A stretch of 64,000 nucleotides of DNA, from assembly GCF_000013645.1 (NCBI RefSeq), contig NC_007952.1, forward strand, positions 1,860,001-1,924,000, given 5' to 3'. Source of the stretch: Paraburkholderia xenovorans LB400. Its GTDB lineage: Bacteria; Pseudomonadota; Gammaproteobacteria; Burkholderiales; Burkholderiaceae. The notes below the pieces were generated by a model, which was given only the letters and a program-made list of their open reading frames with translations, made no database searches and was not told where the DNA came from. The position numbers and the translations under genes are program-made. This document shows, piece after piece, positions 52,622 to 61,292 of this stretch; positions within the stretch are counted from its first letter, which is position 1; each line of letters opens with the position of its first letter.

Positions 52622-53625
52622 GATGCGGCCTCCTCAAACGAACGTTGCGCCGCCAGTTCGAACGCGCGCGCGATCACGCGTGCCGCCAGTTCGATCTTGA
52701 AGGCGTTATCGCGACGAGCCTGAGCGCCGCGCAATAGCATGGCCGCGAAATCACGAACAACGGCCGCTTCGAGGCGCTTGCCGCGCAACACGGCTTCGGC
52801 TTCAGGATCGCGCCACGGTTTATGCGCGACGCCGCCGAGCGCGCAATGCGCGTTCACGATCGTGTCGCCGTCCAGTTCCAGACCCACCGCCGCCGACACC
52901 AGCGCGAACGCATACGAGGCCCTGTCGCGCACTTTCACGTAAGCGTGATGCGCGGCAAAACCCTCTTCCGGCAATTCGATCGCCGTGATCAATTCGTCGT
53001 CGCGCAGATTCGAGTCGATATGCGGCGTATCGCCGGGCAAGCGGTGAAAGTCCGCAAACGGCAGCGTGCGCGTGCCATTCCCGCTGCCGGCGACATGAAC
53101 CGTGGCATCGAGCGCAGCCAGCGCCACGCACATATCCGACGGATGCACGGCGATGCACTGCTCGCTCGCGCCGAGTATCGCGTGAATGCGGTTGACCCCT
53201 GCCAGCGCCGGGCAGCCCGTGCCCGGCTCGCGCTTGTTGCAAGGCGTACCGGCGTCGTAGAAATAATGGCAACGGGTGCGTTGCAGCAGATTCCCGCCCA
53301 CCGTCGCCACATTGCGAATCTGCGCGGACGCGCCAGCCAGAATCGCTTTGGCGAGCAACGGATAGCGCGCGGCCACCGTGTCGTCATAGGCGAGCGCGCT
53401 GTTGGTCACCAGCGCTCCGATCTTCAGGCCGCCTGCATCGGTCGCCTCGATCCGCCTCAGCGGCAAACGGTTGATATCGACGAGCACCGCCGGATGCGTT
53501 ACGTCCTCGCGCAACAGGTCCACGAGATTCGTGCCGCCCGCGATAAACGCCGCAGTCGCATTGGCGCGATGCTGATCGATTGCCTGAGGCACGGCAGTCG
53601 CACGGGTATAGGAGAAGCGGTTCAT
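52618..53625 (-). CDS. FAD-binding subunit of the molybdenum hydroxylase
   Basis: A 335-aa medium subunit. FAD-binding motifs are FIAGGTNLVDLLREDVTHPA and ATVGGNLLQRTRC. The insertion RCHYFYDAGTPCNKREPGTGC supplies extra cysteines like those of PaoB, which hold a [4Fe-4S] cluster absent from ordinary xanthine dehydrogenases. The start overlaps the end of the [2Fe-2S] subunit (TGATG) and its end overlaps the large subunit, so translation is coupled. Confidence 0.93.
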   Translation of the reverse strand: MNRFSYTRATAVPQAIDQHRANATAAFIAGGTNLVDLLREDVTHPAVLVDINRLPLRRIEATDAGGLKIGALVTNSALAYDDTVAARYPLLAKAILAGASAQIRNVATVGGNLLQRTRCHYFYDAGTPCNKREPGTGCPALAGVNRIHAILGASEQCIAVHPSDMCVALAALDATVHVAGSGNGTRTLPFADFHRLPGDTPHIDSNLRDDELITAIELPEEGFAAHHAYVKVRDRASYAFALVSAAVGLELDGDTIVNAHCALGGVAHKPWRDPEAEAVLRGKRLEAAVVRDFAAMLLRGAQARRDNAFKIELAARVIARAFELAAQRSFEEAAS

Positions 53626-54170
53626 CAGCGCGCTCCCTCGTTGCCGTGCTGCTGGCCGGGCAGATCCGCGGCATCCAGAATCGCGGCCACGATGTTCGTG
53701 TAGGCGCCGCAGCGGCACAGGTTGCCGCTCATCAGTTCGCGCACGTCGTCGGCGCACTTCACGTGGCCTTCGTCGAGCATGGCGACAGCGGAGCAGATCT
53801 GGCCCGGCGTGCAGTAACCGCATTGGAATGCATCGTGGTCGATAAACGCCTGCTGCATGGCATGCAGCGTGGCGCCGTCGGCGAGGCCTTCGATCGTCGT
53901 GATCGAGGCGCCGTCGTGTACCGCTGCCAGTGCGAGGCATGTGTTGATCCGCTGGCCGTCCACGATTGCCGTGCACGCGCCGCACTGTCCATGATCGCAG
54001 CCTTTTTTGGTGCCGCTCAGATGACAGTGTTCACGCAGCAGGTCGAGCAGCGTGGTCCACGCTTCCACTTCGAAATGCCGTGTTTTTCCGTTGACTCCGA
54101 ATGTCACGGACACGCGCTCGACTTCGCCCGGCGCGAGATCGAGCGGAGTCTCTATGGTGGGGGTATTCAT
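53625..54170 (-). CDS. [2Fe-2S] subunit of the molybdenum hydroxylase
   Basis: A 181-aa small subunit with two [2Fe-2S] clusters: plant-type GCDHGQCGACTAIVDGQ...C and the C-terminal CGYCTPGQ...LCRCG. Unlike E. coli PaoA it has no Tat signal at the N-terminus (MNTPTIETPLDLAPGEVERV), so this enzyme is predicted cytosolic. The ATG at 54170 has AAGGAGA upstream. It is first of the operon. The upstream region carries a 10-bp triplicate repeat. Confidence 0.94.
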   Translation of the reverse strand: MNTPTIETPLDLAPGEVERVSVTFGVNGKTRHFEVEAWTTLLDLLREHCHLSGTKKGCDHGQCGACTAIVDGQRINTCLALAAVHDGASITTIEGLADGATLHAMQQAFIDHDAFQCGYCTPGQICSAVAMLDEGHVKCADDVRELMSGNLCRCGAYTNIVAAILDAADLPGQQHGNEGAR

Positions 54171-54186
54171 GGGTGTTCTCCTTCTC

Positions 54187-54214
54187 CTGACAATGCCTGA
54201 CAATGCCTGACAAT
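54187..54214 (+). repeat. 10-bp tandem repeat (TGCCTGACAA), about three copies
   Basis: CTGACAATG-CCTGACAATG-CCTGACAATGG reads as 2.8 copies of a 10-bp unit, just upstream of the ribosome-binding site of the [2Fe-2S] subunit gene. It may be slippage or a helically phased binding site. Confidence 0.8.
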
Positions 54215-54374
54215 GGCCGCGGCGCGATACAGCGAAAATGCGCAAGCGACGTGCCACCGCAGCACACACCGCTGCGCGCTGGGGCTGCGATAGCGTGCAA
54301 GCGGCTACAGCGTCGAACAGCAGGTAAAAAACGGGTGGCGCCGGACAGGCAGAGTCGGCCGATATTCAACAAAC

Positions 54375-55241
54375 CTAAATGATCGGCGAGCCGCCCGTGA
54401 CCGCTATGGTCGCGCCGGAAATATAGCTGGCTTCGTCGGATGCCAGCATCACGTAGGCAGCCGCCAGTTCGGCGGGCTGGCCGGGGCGCTTCATCGGCAC
54501 CTGGGCGCCGAATTGCTCGACTTTCTCCGGCGGCATGGTGGACGGAATCAGCGGCGTCCAGATCGGCCCCGGCGCCACGCAGTTCGCACGGATACCTTTC
54601 TCCGCGAGCAACTGCGCAAGGCCACCGGTGAAGTTCTGAATCGCACCCTTGGTCGCCGCGTAGGCAATCAGACCGGGATTCGGATGATCCGCATTGATCG
54701 ACGTCGTGTTCACGATCGCGGCGCCTGGTTTCATATGCTTGACCGCGGCCCGGGTGATCCTGAACATCGCGCCAATGTTCGTATCGAAAGTCTTGTCCCA
54801 CTCCTGGTCGCTGATCGCGTCGAGCGAGGGATAGCTCATCTGATAGGCGGCATTGTTGACCAGCACGTCGAGCCGGCCGAACGCCTCGATAGCTCTTTCG
54901 ACGATCGCCTTGCAGTGCGCGGGGTTCGTGATATCGCCAGGCAGCAGGACAGCCTTGCGGCCGGCCTCCTCGATCCAGCGCGCGGTCTCGCGCGCGTCGT
55001 CGTCCTCGTCAAGATACGAAATCAGCACGTCCGCGCCTTCGCGAGCGAACGCAATGGCAACGGCGCGGCCAATTCCGCTATCTCCGCCCGTGACGATCGC
55101 CGCTTTGCCCGCGAGCCGTCCCGAGCCTCGATAGGAGCGCTCGCCGTGATCGGGTTGAGGTTGCATTTCTGCCGTGTGCCCAGGCGTGTGATTTTGCTGC
55201 TGCTTCGGAAACGGCGGTGTGGGACGCTGCGTGTCGCTCAT
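54375..55241 (-). CDS. SDR family oxidoreductase (YghA/GspA-type)
   Basis: A 288-aa short-chain dehydrogenase. Cofactor motif is AAIVTGGDSGIGRAVAIAFA (TGxxxGIG), the NNAAY motif follows, the catalytic Ser-Tyr-Lys are in NTTSINADHPNPGLIAYAATKG, and PGPIWTPL is present. The first 40 residues (PFPKQQQNHTPGHTAEM) are the disordered extension typical of stress-type SDRs near general-stress genes. The ATG at 55241 has GGGAGA upstream. The physiological substrate is unknown. Confidence 0.93.
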   Translation of the reverse strand: MSDTQRPTPPFPKQQQNHTPGHTAEMQPQPDHGERSYRGSGRLAGKAAIVTGGDSGIGRAVAIAFAREGADVLISYLDEDDDARETARWIEEAGRKAVLLPGDITNPAHCKAIVERAIEAFGRLDVLVNNAAYQMSYPSLDAISDQEWDKTFDTNIGAMFRITRAAVKHMKPGAAIVNTTSINADHPNPGLIAYAATKGAIQNFTGGLAQLLAEKGIRANCVAPGPIWTPLIPSTMPPEKVEQFGAQVPMKRPGQPAELAAAYVMLASDEASYISGATIAVTGGSPII

Positions 55242-55464
55242 GACGAATCTCCCGAGTGCGATAGACATGCGCGGCGTGCGAAAGACACACCGCATGCCAA
55301 CGTCTTCAGCAACCCGTGGACCCGCGTTTATCGCAGGCCGAAAAACTTCGTCACGCTGTATAAGGAGAACCCGGAGGTTGAATGAATCTGATGCACCTGC
55401 TTCAATCCGCCGTGATTATCGGGGTCGCCAGTATGGGGAATTTTTTTCAAAGCGCACGCAGCCT

Positions 55465-55905
55465 TTACGGCGGTCCGGCCACGTTCAGCGCCGCCGCCGA
55501 TTCGAGTACGCGCAACAGGCGCTCGGGCGTCAGCGGCTTCGCGCAATGCGCGTCGAACCCTGCGGCTCTGGCGCGCAGCCGGTCGTCACGCGAGGCGAAC
55601 GCTGTGCACGCCACCAGCAACATATGGGAAGTCGAAGCATGCGAGCGCAGGCGGCGCGCCAGTTCGAGGCCGTCGAGCCCCGGCATCTTGATGTCCAGTA
55701 CCACTGCGAACGGTTGCCATTCGCGCGCCATTTCGCACACCGCAAGCGGATCTTCGAGCGCGCGGCACTCGAAGCCGTCGGCGCTCAGCAATATCTGCAA
55801 TGCATCTGCCGCTTCCCGGTAATCGTCCACCACGAGCACGCGCCGGTGCGACGCCATCGCATAGTGGATTGGCCGCCATACTACGACGTCGTCGTTATCA
55901 TCCAT
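55465..55905 (-). CDS. single-domain response regulator (CheY-like)
   Basis: A receiver-only protein. The domain begins RRVLVVDDYREAADALQILL and has the phospho-acceptor Asp in VVLDIKMPGLDGLELARRL, the Thr/Ala switch region VACTAF and Lys in AKPLTPERLLRVL. No output domain follows. The start is uncertain: ATG 55905 (146 aa) is given; GTG 55923 and ATG 55857 are alternatives and none has a well-spaced ribosome-binding site. No kinase gene is adjacent; the two hybrid kinases in the window are candidate partners only by proximity. Confidence 0.85.
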   Translation of the reverse strand: MDDNDDVVVWRPIHYAMASHRRVLVVDDYREAADALQILLSADGFECRALEDPLAVCEMAREWQPFAVVLDIKMPGLDGLELARRLRSHASTSHMLLVACTAFASRDDRLRARAAGFDAHCAKPLTPERLLRVLESAAALNVAGPP

Positions 55906-56253
55906 CTGGTCGTAGAACGTCACCCTCTTCTCCCTGGCTTTTCTTACGCGCGCCACTCACGGGCACCTTGGAACACGCGCGCAAGATTCGCTCCCGACGT
56001 GCGGACAAAACTCATCCCGCACCGGACGAAGGCTTCGGTTTGCGTTGCGGATTGCGTCGGCCGCGCCCAGCGCGCCACCGCATCGGCTTTACCTCGCTAC
56101 CATAGCTCACGTCATAAATCATCGCTCGTGGTTTTCGCGCGTGGAGACGAGTGTTCGCGCGCCGGTGAAACGCACAACTGCTGTGCAGATCGCGCTTGCC
56201 GTGTGCATCGGGCAGCCCGCATTCGATGCTTTTAGGGATTTCTACTCAGCGGG

Positions 56254-57930
56254 TTATCCCGCACGGTCGTCGATGAAGCCTTTGAGCATTGGCAGTGTGT
56301 CGGCGTCGTCGATATGTTTGTCGGTGCGCCAACGCAGCATGCGCGGAAACCGCACCGCCACGCCGGACTTATGACGCGGGCTCGCCTGAATGCCTTCGAA
56401 ACCGATTTCGAATACCAGCGTGGGCGTTACGCTGCGCACGGGGCCGAACTTTTCGATCGTGGTCTTGCGCACGATTGCATCCACCTGGCGCATTTCTTCG
56501 TCAGTGAGACCGGAATAAGCCTTGGCGAACGGCACCAGCGTGCGCACGCCGTCTGCTTCGTCCCACACGGCAAATGTGAAATCGGTGTAGAGACTCGCAC
56601 GGCGGCCGTGGCCGCGTTGCGCGTAAACCAGCACCGCATCCACCGCATACGGATCGATCTTCCATTTCCACCACGTGCCGGAGGCCTTGGTGCGGCCCAC
56701 GCCGTACATCGACTCGCGCTCCTTGACCATCAGGCCTTCCACGCCGCGCGCCCGGCTCTCGTCGCGCAGCGCCGCGAGGGCTTGCCAATCGGGCGCACTC
56801 ACCAGCGGCGATACGCGCAGCAGATCGCGTGCGAGCGTGCTGTCCACGGTAGTTGCCAATGCATCCAGTTGCGCGCGCCGTTCGGCGAGCGGCGTCATGC
56901 GCAGATCCTTGCCGTGCGCTTCGAGCAGATCGTAGGCAAGCAGCGTGGCGGGCGAATCGGCGAGGATTTTTTTCGTCAACGTTTTGCGCGCGATACGCGG
57001 CTGCAAACGTGCGAACGGCAATGGCGCGCTCGCGCCGGGTTCCCACGCGAGAATCTCGCCGTCGATCACGAAGCCTTCCGGCAAGGCTTCCCCTAGCGCC
57101 GCGACTTCGGGAAACCGGTCCGTGATCAGGTCCTCGCCGCGCGACCACAGCCACACCCGTCCGCCACGCTTGACGAGCTGTGCGCGAATGCCGTCCCATT
57201 TCCATTCGATCTGCCATTGCGACGGATCGCCGAGCGTCGCCGGATCGGCTTGCAACGGATGCGCGAGAAAGAACGGATACGGCAGTCCGAGATCGCTGTC
57301 ATGCTGGGGCGCACCGGACTGCGCATCGTCGCTGGTCGCCTCAGGTGCGATCAAACGCAGGTAGCGCGCCGCGTCGGGCTTCTGTTGCGAGTCGGTCCAG
57401 CCGACCATGCGTTGCGCGATCCGCTTATGATCGACGCCTGCCACTTCCGCCAGCGCCCGCACCACCAGTTGCCGTGCTACGCCCACGCGGAACCCGCCGC
57501 CAATCAGTTTCGTCAGCAGAAAACGGCCACCCCAATCGAGTTCGTCCCAATAGCTGATGAGACGCGTGCGCAACTCTTCCGGCGCCGCACCGCGCAACGT
57601 CAATACGCGGTGCTCGATCCACTGCGTGAGACCCAGTTCGGAGTTGCGCTGCGCGGGCGGCAGGATATGCGCGATGGTCTCGGCCAGATCGCCCACCGCG
57701 TGATACGACTCCTCGAACAGCCACGCCGGCAGACCGGCGCGCTCGCGGGCGATCTCGCTTAAAAGGCGCGTGGGCACCGATTGGCGCGGCTTGCCGCCGG
57801 CAAGAAAATACGACGCCCAGGCGGCGTCTTCCGGCTCGGCCACCGCGAAATAGCTGGTGAGCGCTTCGAGTTTGTCGTGCGTGGACGTGGTGGCGTCGAG
57901 CGCGGTGTAGAGGGCGGCGAAGCGTTTCAT
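56254..57930 (-). CDS. ATP-dependent DNA ligase
   Basis: A 558-aa ligase of the type found in ligase-associated DNA damage response operons. The N-terminal DNA-binding domain (about 1-200) precedes the nucleotidyltransferase domain with adenylated Lys244 in EWKWDGIRAQ, then RGEDLITDRFPEV, FVIDGEILAW, EGLMVKERESMY and TWWKWKIDP (motifs Ia-V). An OB-fold follows. The ATG at 57930 overlaps the exonuclease stop by 4 nt. It joins breaks with ATP; the exonuclease trims ends. Helicase and phosphoesterase members of the usual four-gene set are absent. Confidence 0.95.
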   Translation of the reverse strand: MKRFAALYTALDATTSTHDKLEALTSYFAVAEPEDAAWASYFLAGGKPRQSVPTRLLSEIARERAGLPAWLFEESYHAVGDLAETIAHILPPAQRNSELGLTQWIEHRVLTLRGAAPEELRTRLISYWDELDWGGRFLLTKLIGGGFRVGVARQLVVRALAEVAGVDHKRIAQRMVGWTDSQQKPDAARYLRLIAPEATSDDAQSGAPQHDSDLGLPYPFFLAHPLQADPATLGDPSQWQIEWKWDGIRAQLVKRGGRVWLWSRGEDLITDRFPEVAALGEALPEGFVIDGEILAWEPGASAPLPFARLQPRIARKTLTKKILADSPATLLAYDLLEAHGKDLRMTPLAERRAQLDALATTVDSTLARDLLRVSPLVSAPDWQALAALRDESRARGVEGLMVKERESMYGVGRTKASGTWWKWKIDPYAVDAVLVYAQRGHGRRASLYTDFTFAVWDEADGVRTLVPFAKAYSGLTDEEMRQVDAIVRKTTIEKFGPVRSVTPTLVFEIGFEGIQASPRHKSGVAVRFPRMLRWRTDKHIDDADTLPMLKGFIDDRAG

Positions 57931-59114
57931 GCGCTGCTCGCCGGGTTGACCGGGTTGACGTCGCTGTCGGCGGACTGGTTCTGCTCGCCTGTTTGCTCAA
58001 GCTCTGCCGATACGCTACCCGTGGTGGCCGTTTCATCCGCACCGGCGGCGTCGGCTTCGACCGTATCGTCGCCGTATTGCGTTTCGAACGCGCCCGCTTC
58101 GAGGCCCTGCTCGCGCAACCAGCGCACCATCGGCTCGACCGATCCGTGGGTGACGATCACGCGCTCGGCGCCTGTCGCGTGAATGGCCGTTTGCAGACTC
58201 GGCCAATCCGCATGGTCCGACAGCACGAAGCCGCGATCGACGCCGCGTCGGCGGCGTGCGCCGCGCAGACGCATCCAGCCCGACGCGAACGCGTCGCTAT
58301 AGTCGCCGAAGCGCTTGAGCCACGCGCTGCCCTGCGCGGAAGGCGGCGCGACGATCAAGGCCTGCCGGAACACCGCCTTGTCCTTCGCCGGTATCTCGCT
58401 CACGAGACGCACCGGCGGCAAGCGCACGCCGGCTTCCCGATACGCGCGATTGAGCGGCTCCACGGCGCCGTGACAGAAGATCGGCCCTATGCCCGCATCG
58501 ACACTGGCCAGCACGCGCTGCGCCTTGCCGAACGAATAGCAGAACAGCACCGACGCGCGCCCTTGCGCAGCGTTATGACGCCACCAGGAATCGACGCCGT
58601 CGAACACGGTTTGCGGCGCGTCCCATCGATAGATGGGCAAGCCGAAGGTCGACTCGGTAATGAAGGTATCGCAGCGCACCGGTTCGAAAGCGTCGCAGGT
58701 CGGGTCGGGGTCGAGCTTGTAGTCGCCCGACGCAACCCATACGCGCCCGCGGTGTTCGATCCGCAATTGCGCCGAGCCCAGCACGTGGCCGGCGGGATGC
58801 AGCGACACGGTCGTACCGTCGAGAGCGAGCCGCTCGCCATACGCCAGAGTTTGCAGCGAAATGCCGGGCAGACGCGACAGCAGCACGTTCGCCCCCGCTC
58901 GCGACGCAAGATAGTGCCGATGCCCGAAGCGTGCGTGATCGGAATGCGCATGCGTAATCACGGCCCGTTCGACCGGGCGCCACGGATCGATAAAGAAGTC
59001 GCCGGGTGGGCAATACAAACCCTCAGGCCGTGCGACCACGAGGTCCGCGAGATCCGCCTGGTCGGAGGCTATATTCAAGTAGGGTCCTGAATCAGGTTGA
59101 TGCAACGTCGCCAC
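57927..59114 (-). CDS. ligase-associated MBL-fold DNA exonuclease
   Basis: A 395-aa metallo-beta-lactamase/beta-CASP-type nuclease of the SNM1/YhfI-like family linked to bacterial DNA ligases. The metal motif is ITHAHSDHARFGHRHYL (HxHxDH), then PAGHVLGSAQLRIEH, WVASGDYKL and a C-terminal VLSDHADWPSL (beta-CASP motif). A 45-residue acidic tail extends beyond the domain. It is first in the two-gene operon and overlaps the ligase. Confidence 0.93.
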   Translation of the reverse strand: MATLHQPDSGPYLNIASDQADLADLVVARPEGLYCPPGDFFIDPWRPVERAVITHAHSDHARFGHRHYLASRAGANVLLSRLPGISLQTLAYGERLALDGTTVSLHPAGHVLGSAQLRIEHRGRVWVASGDYKLDPDPTCDAFEPVRCDTFITESTFGLPIYRWDAPQTVFDGVDSWWRHNAAQGRASVLFCYSFGKAQRVLASVDAGIGPIFCHGAVEPLNRAYREAGVRLPPVRLVSEIPAKDKAVFRQALIVAPPSAQGSAWLKRFGDYSDAFASGWMRLRGARRRRGVDRGFVLSDHADWPSLQTAIHATGAERVIVTHGSVEPMVRWLREQGLEAGAFETQYGDDTVEADAAGADETATTGSVSAELEQTGEQNQSADSDVNPVNPASSA

Positions 59115-59274
59115 AGCCGCCGAGCAAACCGCATTCCCGGCGCGCGTTTAACAGTTCGACGCGCTGAAACGGCAAGGTGATCCAGTATGGCTGCATACTT
59201 GCTTAAGTGACAAGGCAAGCGCGTCGACACAACCTGCATTCCCGCAGACTCCGCCACGCGCGCTGTGAGATCCC

Positions 59275-60177
59275 ATGCAAACCATCATCGACGATCACGC
59301 GTTGTATGTAGCGAAACATCCCGGCACGTTCCTGCTGCAAACCATCAAGGCATTCCGCGCGAACCAGGGCTTGCTGCTGGCGGGCGCAGTGGCGTATTAC
59401 GCATTGCTCTCCATCGTGCCGCTGATGATCCTGATCGTGATCGCCCTGTCGCGCGTCGTGCCGCAGCATGTCCTGCTGACGGCGCTCGCGCATCTGTTGC
59501 AATGGCTGGTGCCTGGGCAATCCAATGCGCTGGTGCGCGAGCTGGCCAATTTTCTCGCGCATCGCGCTGTCATCGGCTGGGTCTTGTTGCTGACCATGAT
59601 CTTCTTCAGCTCGCTCGCCTTCACCGTGCTCGAGAACGCCATGTCGATCATTTTCGTTCACCGCGTGGTGGTGCGGCGGCGCCACTTCCTGCTCTCGGCC
59701 ATGCTGCCGTATTGCTACATTCTCTTTCTCGGCGTCGGCCTGCTGATCGTCACCTTCGTGTCGAGCGGCCTGGAGGCGATCGGCGCCGAAGGCATGGACC
59801 TGTTCGGCCTGCACGTTTCGTTGCAAGGCCTTTCGCGCGCCGTGCTGTATCTGCTCGGCCTGGCCGGCGAGGTCTTCGTGCTGACCTCGATCTATCTGGT
59901 GATGCCGGTCGGGCGCCCTTCGCTCAAACATGCGCTGTTCGGCGGCGTGGTTGCCGCCGTGCTGTGGGAGATTACCCGCCACGTGCTGGTGTGGTATTTC
60001 GCGACCCTCTCGCAAGTCAGCGTGGTGTACGGGTCGCTGACTATGGCGATCGTGATCCTGTTCAGCCTGGAATGGCTCGCCACGTTGCTGCTATTCGGCG
60101 CCCAGGTGATTTCGCAATACGAACGATTCGGAACCGAGCCGCGTCAGGCGCCGCAGCCGAAGATAGAGACCGGTTGA
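59275..60177 (+). CDS. YihY/BrkB family inner-membrane protein
   Basis: A 300-aa polytopic protein with about six helices. The conserved opening is FRANQGLLLAGAVAYYALLS, then WVLLLTMIFFSSLAFTVLEN, and the conserved FGGVVAAVLWEITRHVLVWY followed by SVVYGSLTMAIVILFSLEW. The family was misnamed RNase BN; function is uncertain. It is a single gene, divergent from the exonuclease. Confidence 0.92.
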   Translation: MQTIIDDHALYVAKHPGTFLLQTIKAFRANQGLLLAGAVAYYALLSIVPLMILIVIALSRVVPQHVLLTALAHLLQWLVPGQSNALVRELANFLAHRAVIGWVLLLTMIFFSSLAFTVLENAMSIIFVHRVVVRRRHFLLSAMLPYCYILFLGVGLLIVTFVSSGLEAIGAEGMDLFGLHVSLQGLSRAVLYLLGLAGEVFVLTSIYLVMPVGRPSLKHALFGGVVAAVLWEITRHVLVWYFATLSQVSVVYGSLTMAIVILFSLEWLATLLLFGAQVISQYERFGTEPRQAPQPKIETG

Positions 60178-60339
60178 GGCGAATCGAACGGTGAGCCGCC
60201 CGTGCCTGAAAGTCCACGAACCTCCTCACTCCGAGGGTCGATGCCGATTGCATCACACAGGCGGGCTGCTTACGAATCGCATGAGATCCGGAACCAAACG
60301 GCGCAGGCGCCGTCAGACGCGAAACCCCTCGCTCCGCGC

Positions 60340-60378
60340 CACCCAGGCCACACCCAGGCCACACGCGGCCACACGCGG
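60340..60378 (+). repeat. short tandem repeats (CACCCAGGCCA type)
   Basis: Two 11-bp units (60340-60350, 60351-60361) are followed by two 10-bp variants CACGCGGCCA. They lie in the 307-bp space before the rsbQ-like gene. No gene is supported in that space. Confidence 0.75.
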
Positions 60379-60484
60379 CTGCTCGGCCTGGCGGCAGGAC
60401 TGCGGTAACATTCTGCTGAATACCGGCCGGCGCGCATGCCTCGCGTAATCGCCGCTCCGACCCGGCAGGCTTCAGGATCCAACA

Positions 60485-61288
60485 ATGAGCATCACCCAGC
60501 GCAACAACATACGGATTTCCGGCAGCGGCAAGCGCACTATGGTGCTGGCGCACGGCTTCGGTTGCGATCAGAGCATGTGGCGCTACCTCGCGCCGTCGTT
60601 TCACGGCGAGTACCGCACGGTGCTGTTCGATCACGTGGGCAGCGGCTCGTCGGACCTGAGCGCCTACGACACCGACAAGTACGACTCGCTGCAAGGCTAC
60701 GCCGACGACCTGATCGAGATCATCCGCGAAGTGGCCGAGGGGCCCGTGGTATTCGTCGGCCACTCCGTGAGCGCAATGATCGGTCTCATAGCGAGCCTCG
60801 ATGAACCCGCGCTTTTCCGCGCGCACATCATGGTCGGCCCGTCACCTTGCTATGTGAATGACGGCGACTACACCGGCGGCTTCTCGCGCGAAGATATCGA
60901 CGACCTGCTGCGCACCCTCGAAAGCAACTACCTCGGCTGGTCGAGCACGATGGCGCCGGCCATCATGGGTGCGCCGGAACAGCCGGAACTGGGCGTCGAA
61001 CTGACCAACAGCTTCTGCCGCACCGATCCCGAGATTGCGCGGCAATTCGCGCGCGTCACGTTTCTCTCCGACCATCGCGCCATTCTGTCGCGCGCCACCA
61101 CGCCCACGCTGATCCTGCAATGTAGCGACGACATCATCGCGCCGCGCGTGGTCGGCGAATACATGCACCGCATGATGCCCGGCAGCACGCTGCATCTGAT
61201 CGAAAACGTCGGCCATTGTCCGCACCTGAGTTCGCCCGGTGCAAGCGCGGCTGCCATGAGCGCCTTTCTCGGGCCGATGAGCCCGTAA
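60485..61288 (+). CDS. rsbQ: RsbQ-type alpha/beta hydrolase
   Basis: A 267-aa alpha/beta hydrolase closely similar in pattern to Bacillus subtilis RsbQ: VLAHGFGCDQSMWRYLAPSF, FDHVGSGSSDLSAYD, HIMVGPSPCYVND, FCRTDPEIARQFARVTFLSD and LQCSDDIIAP. The triad is Ser94 (GHSVSAM), Asp216 and His244 (GHCPH). RsbQ serves as a sensor/activator that works through a PAS-domain partner; plant D14/KAI2 receptors share the fold. The ATG at 60485 has AGGA about 7 nt upstream. It is followed 4 nt later by a PAS hybrid kinase, the likely partner. Confidence 0.93.
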   Translation: MSITQRNNIRISGSGKRTMVLAHGFGCDQSMWRYLAPSFHGEYRTVLFDHVGSGSSDLSAYDTDKYDSLQGYADDLIEIIREVAEGPVVFVGHSVSAMIGLIASLDEPALFRAHIMVGPSPCYVNDGDYTGGFSREDIDDLLRTLESNYLGWSSTMAPAIMGAPEQPELGVELTNSFCRTDPEIARQFARVTFLSDHRAILSRATTPTLILQCSDDIIAPRVVGEYMHRMMPGSTLHLIENVGHCPHLSSPGASAAAMSAFLGPMSP

Positions 61289-61292
61289 CGCG

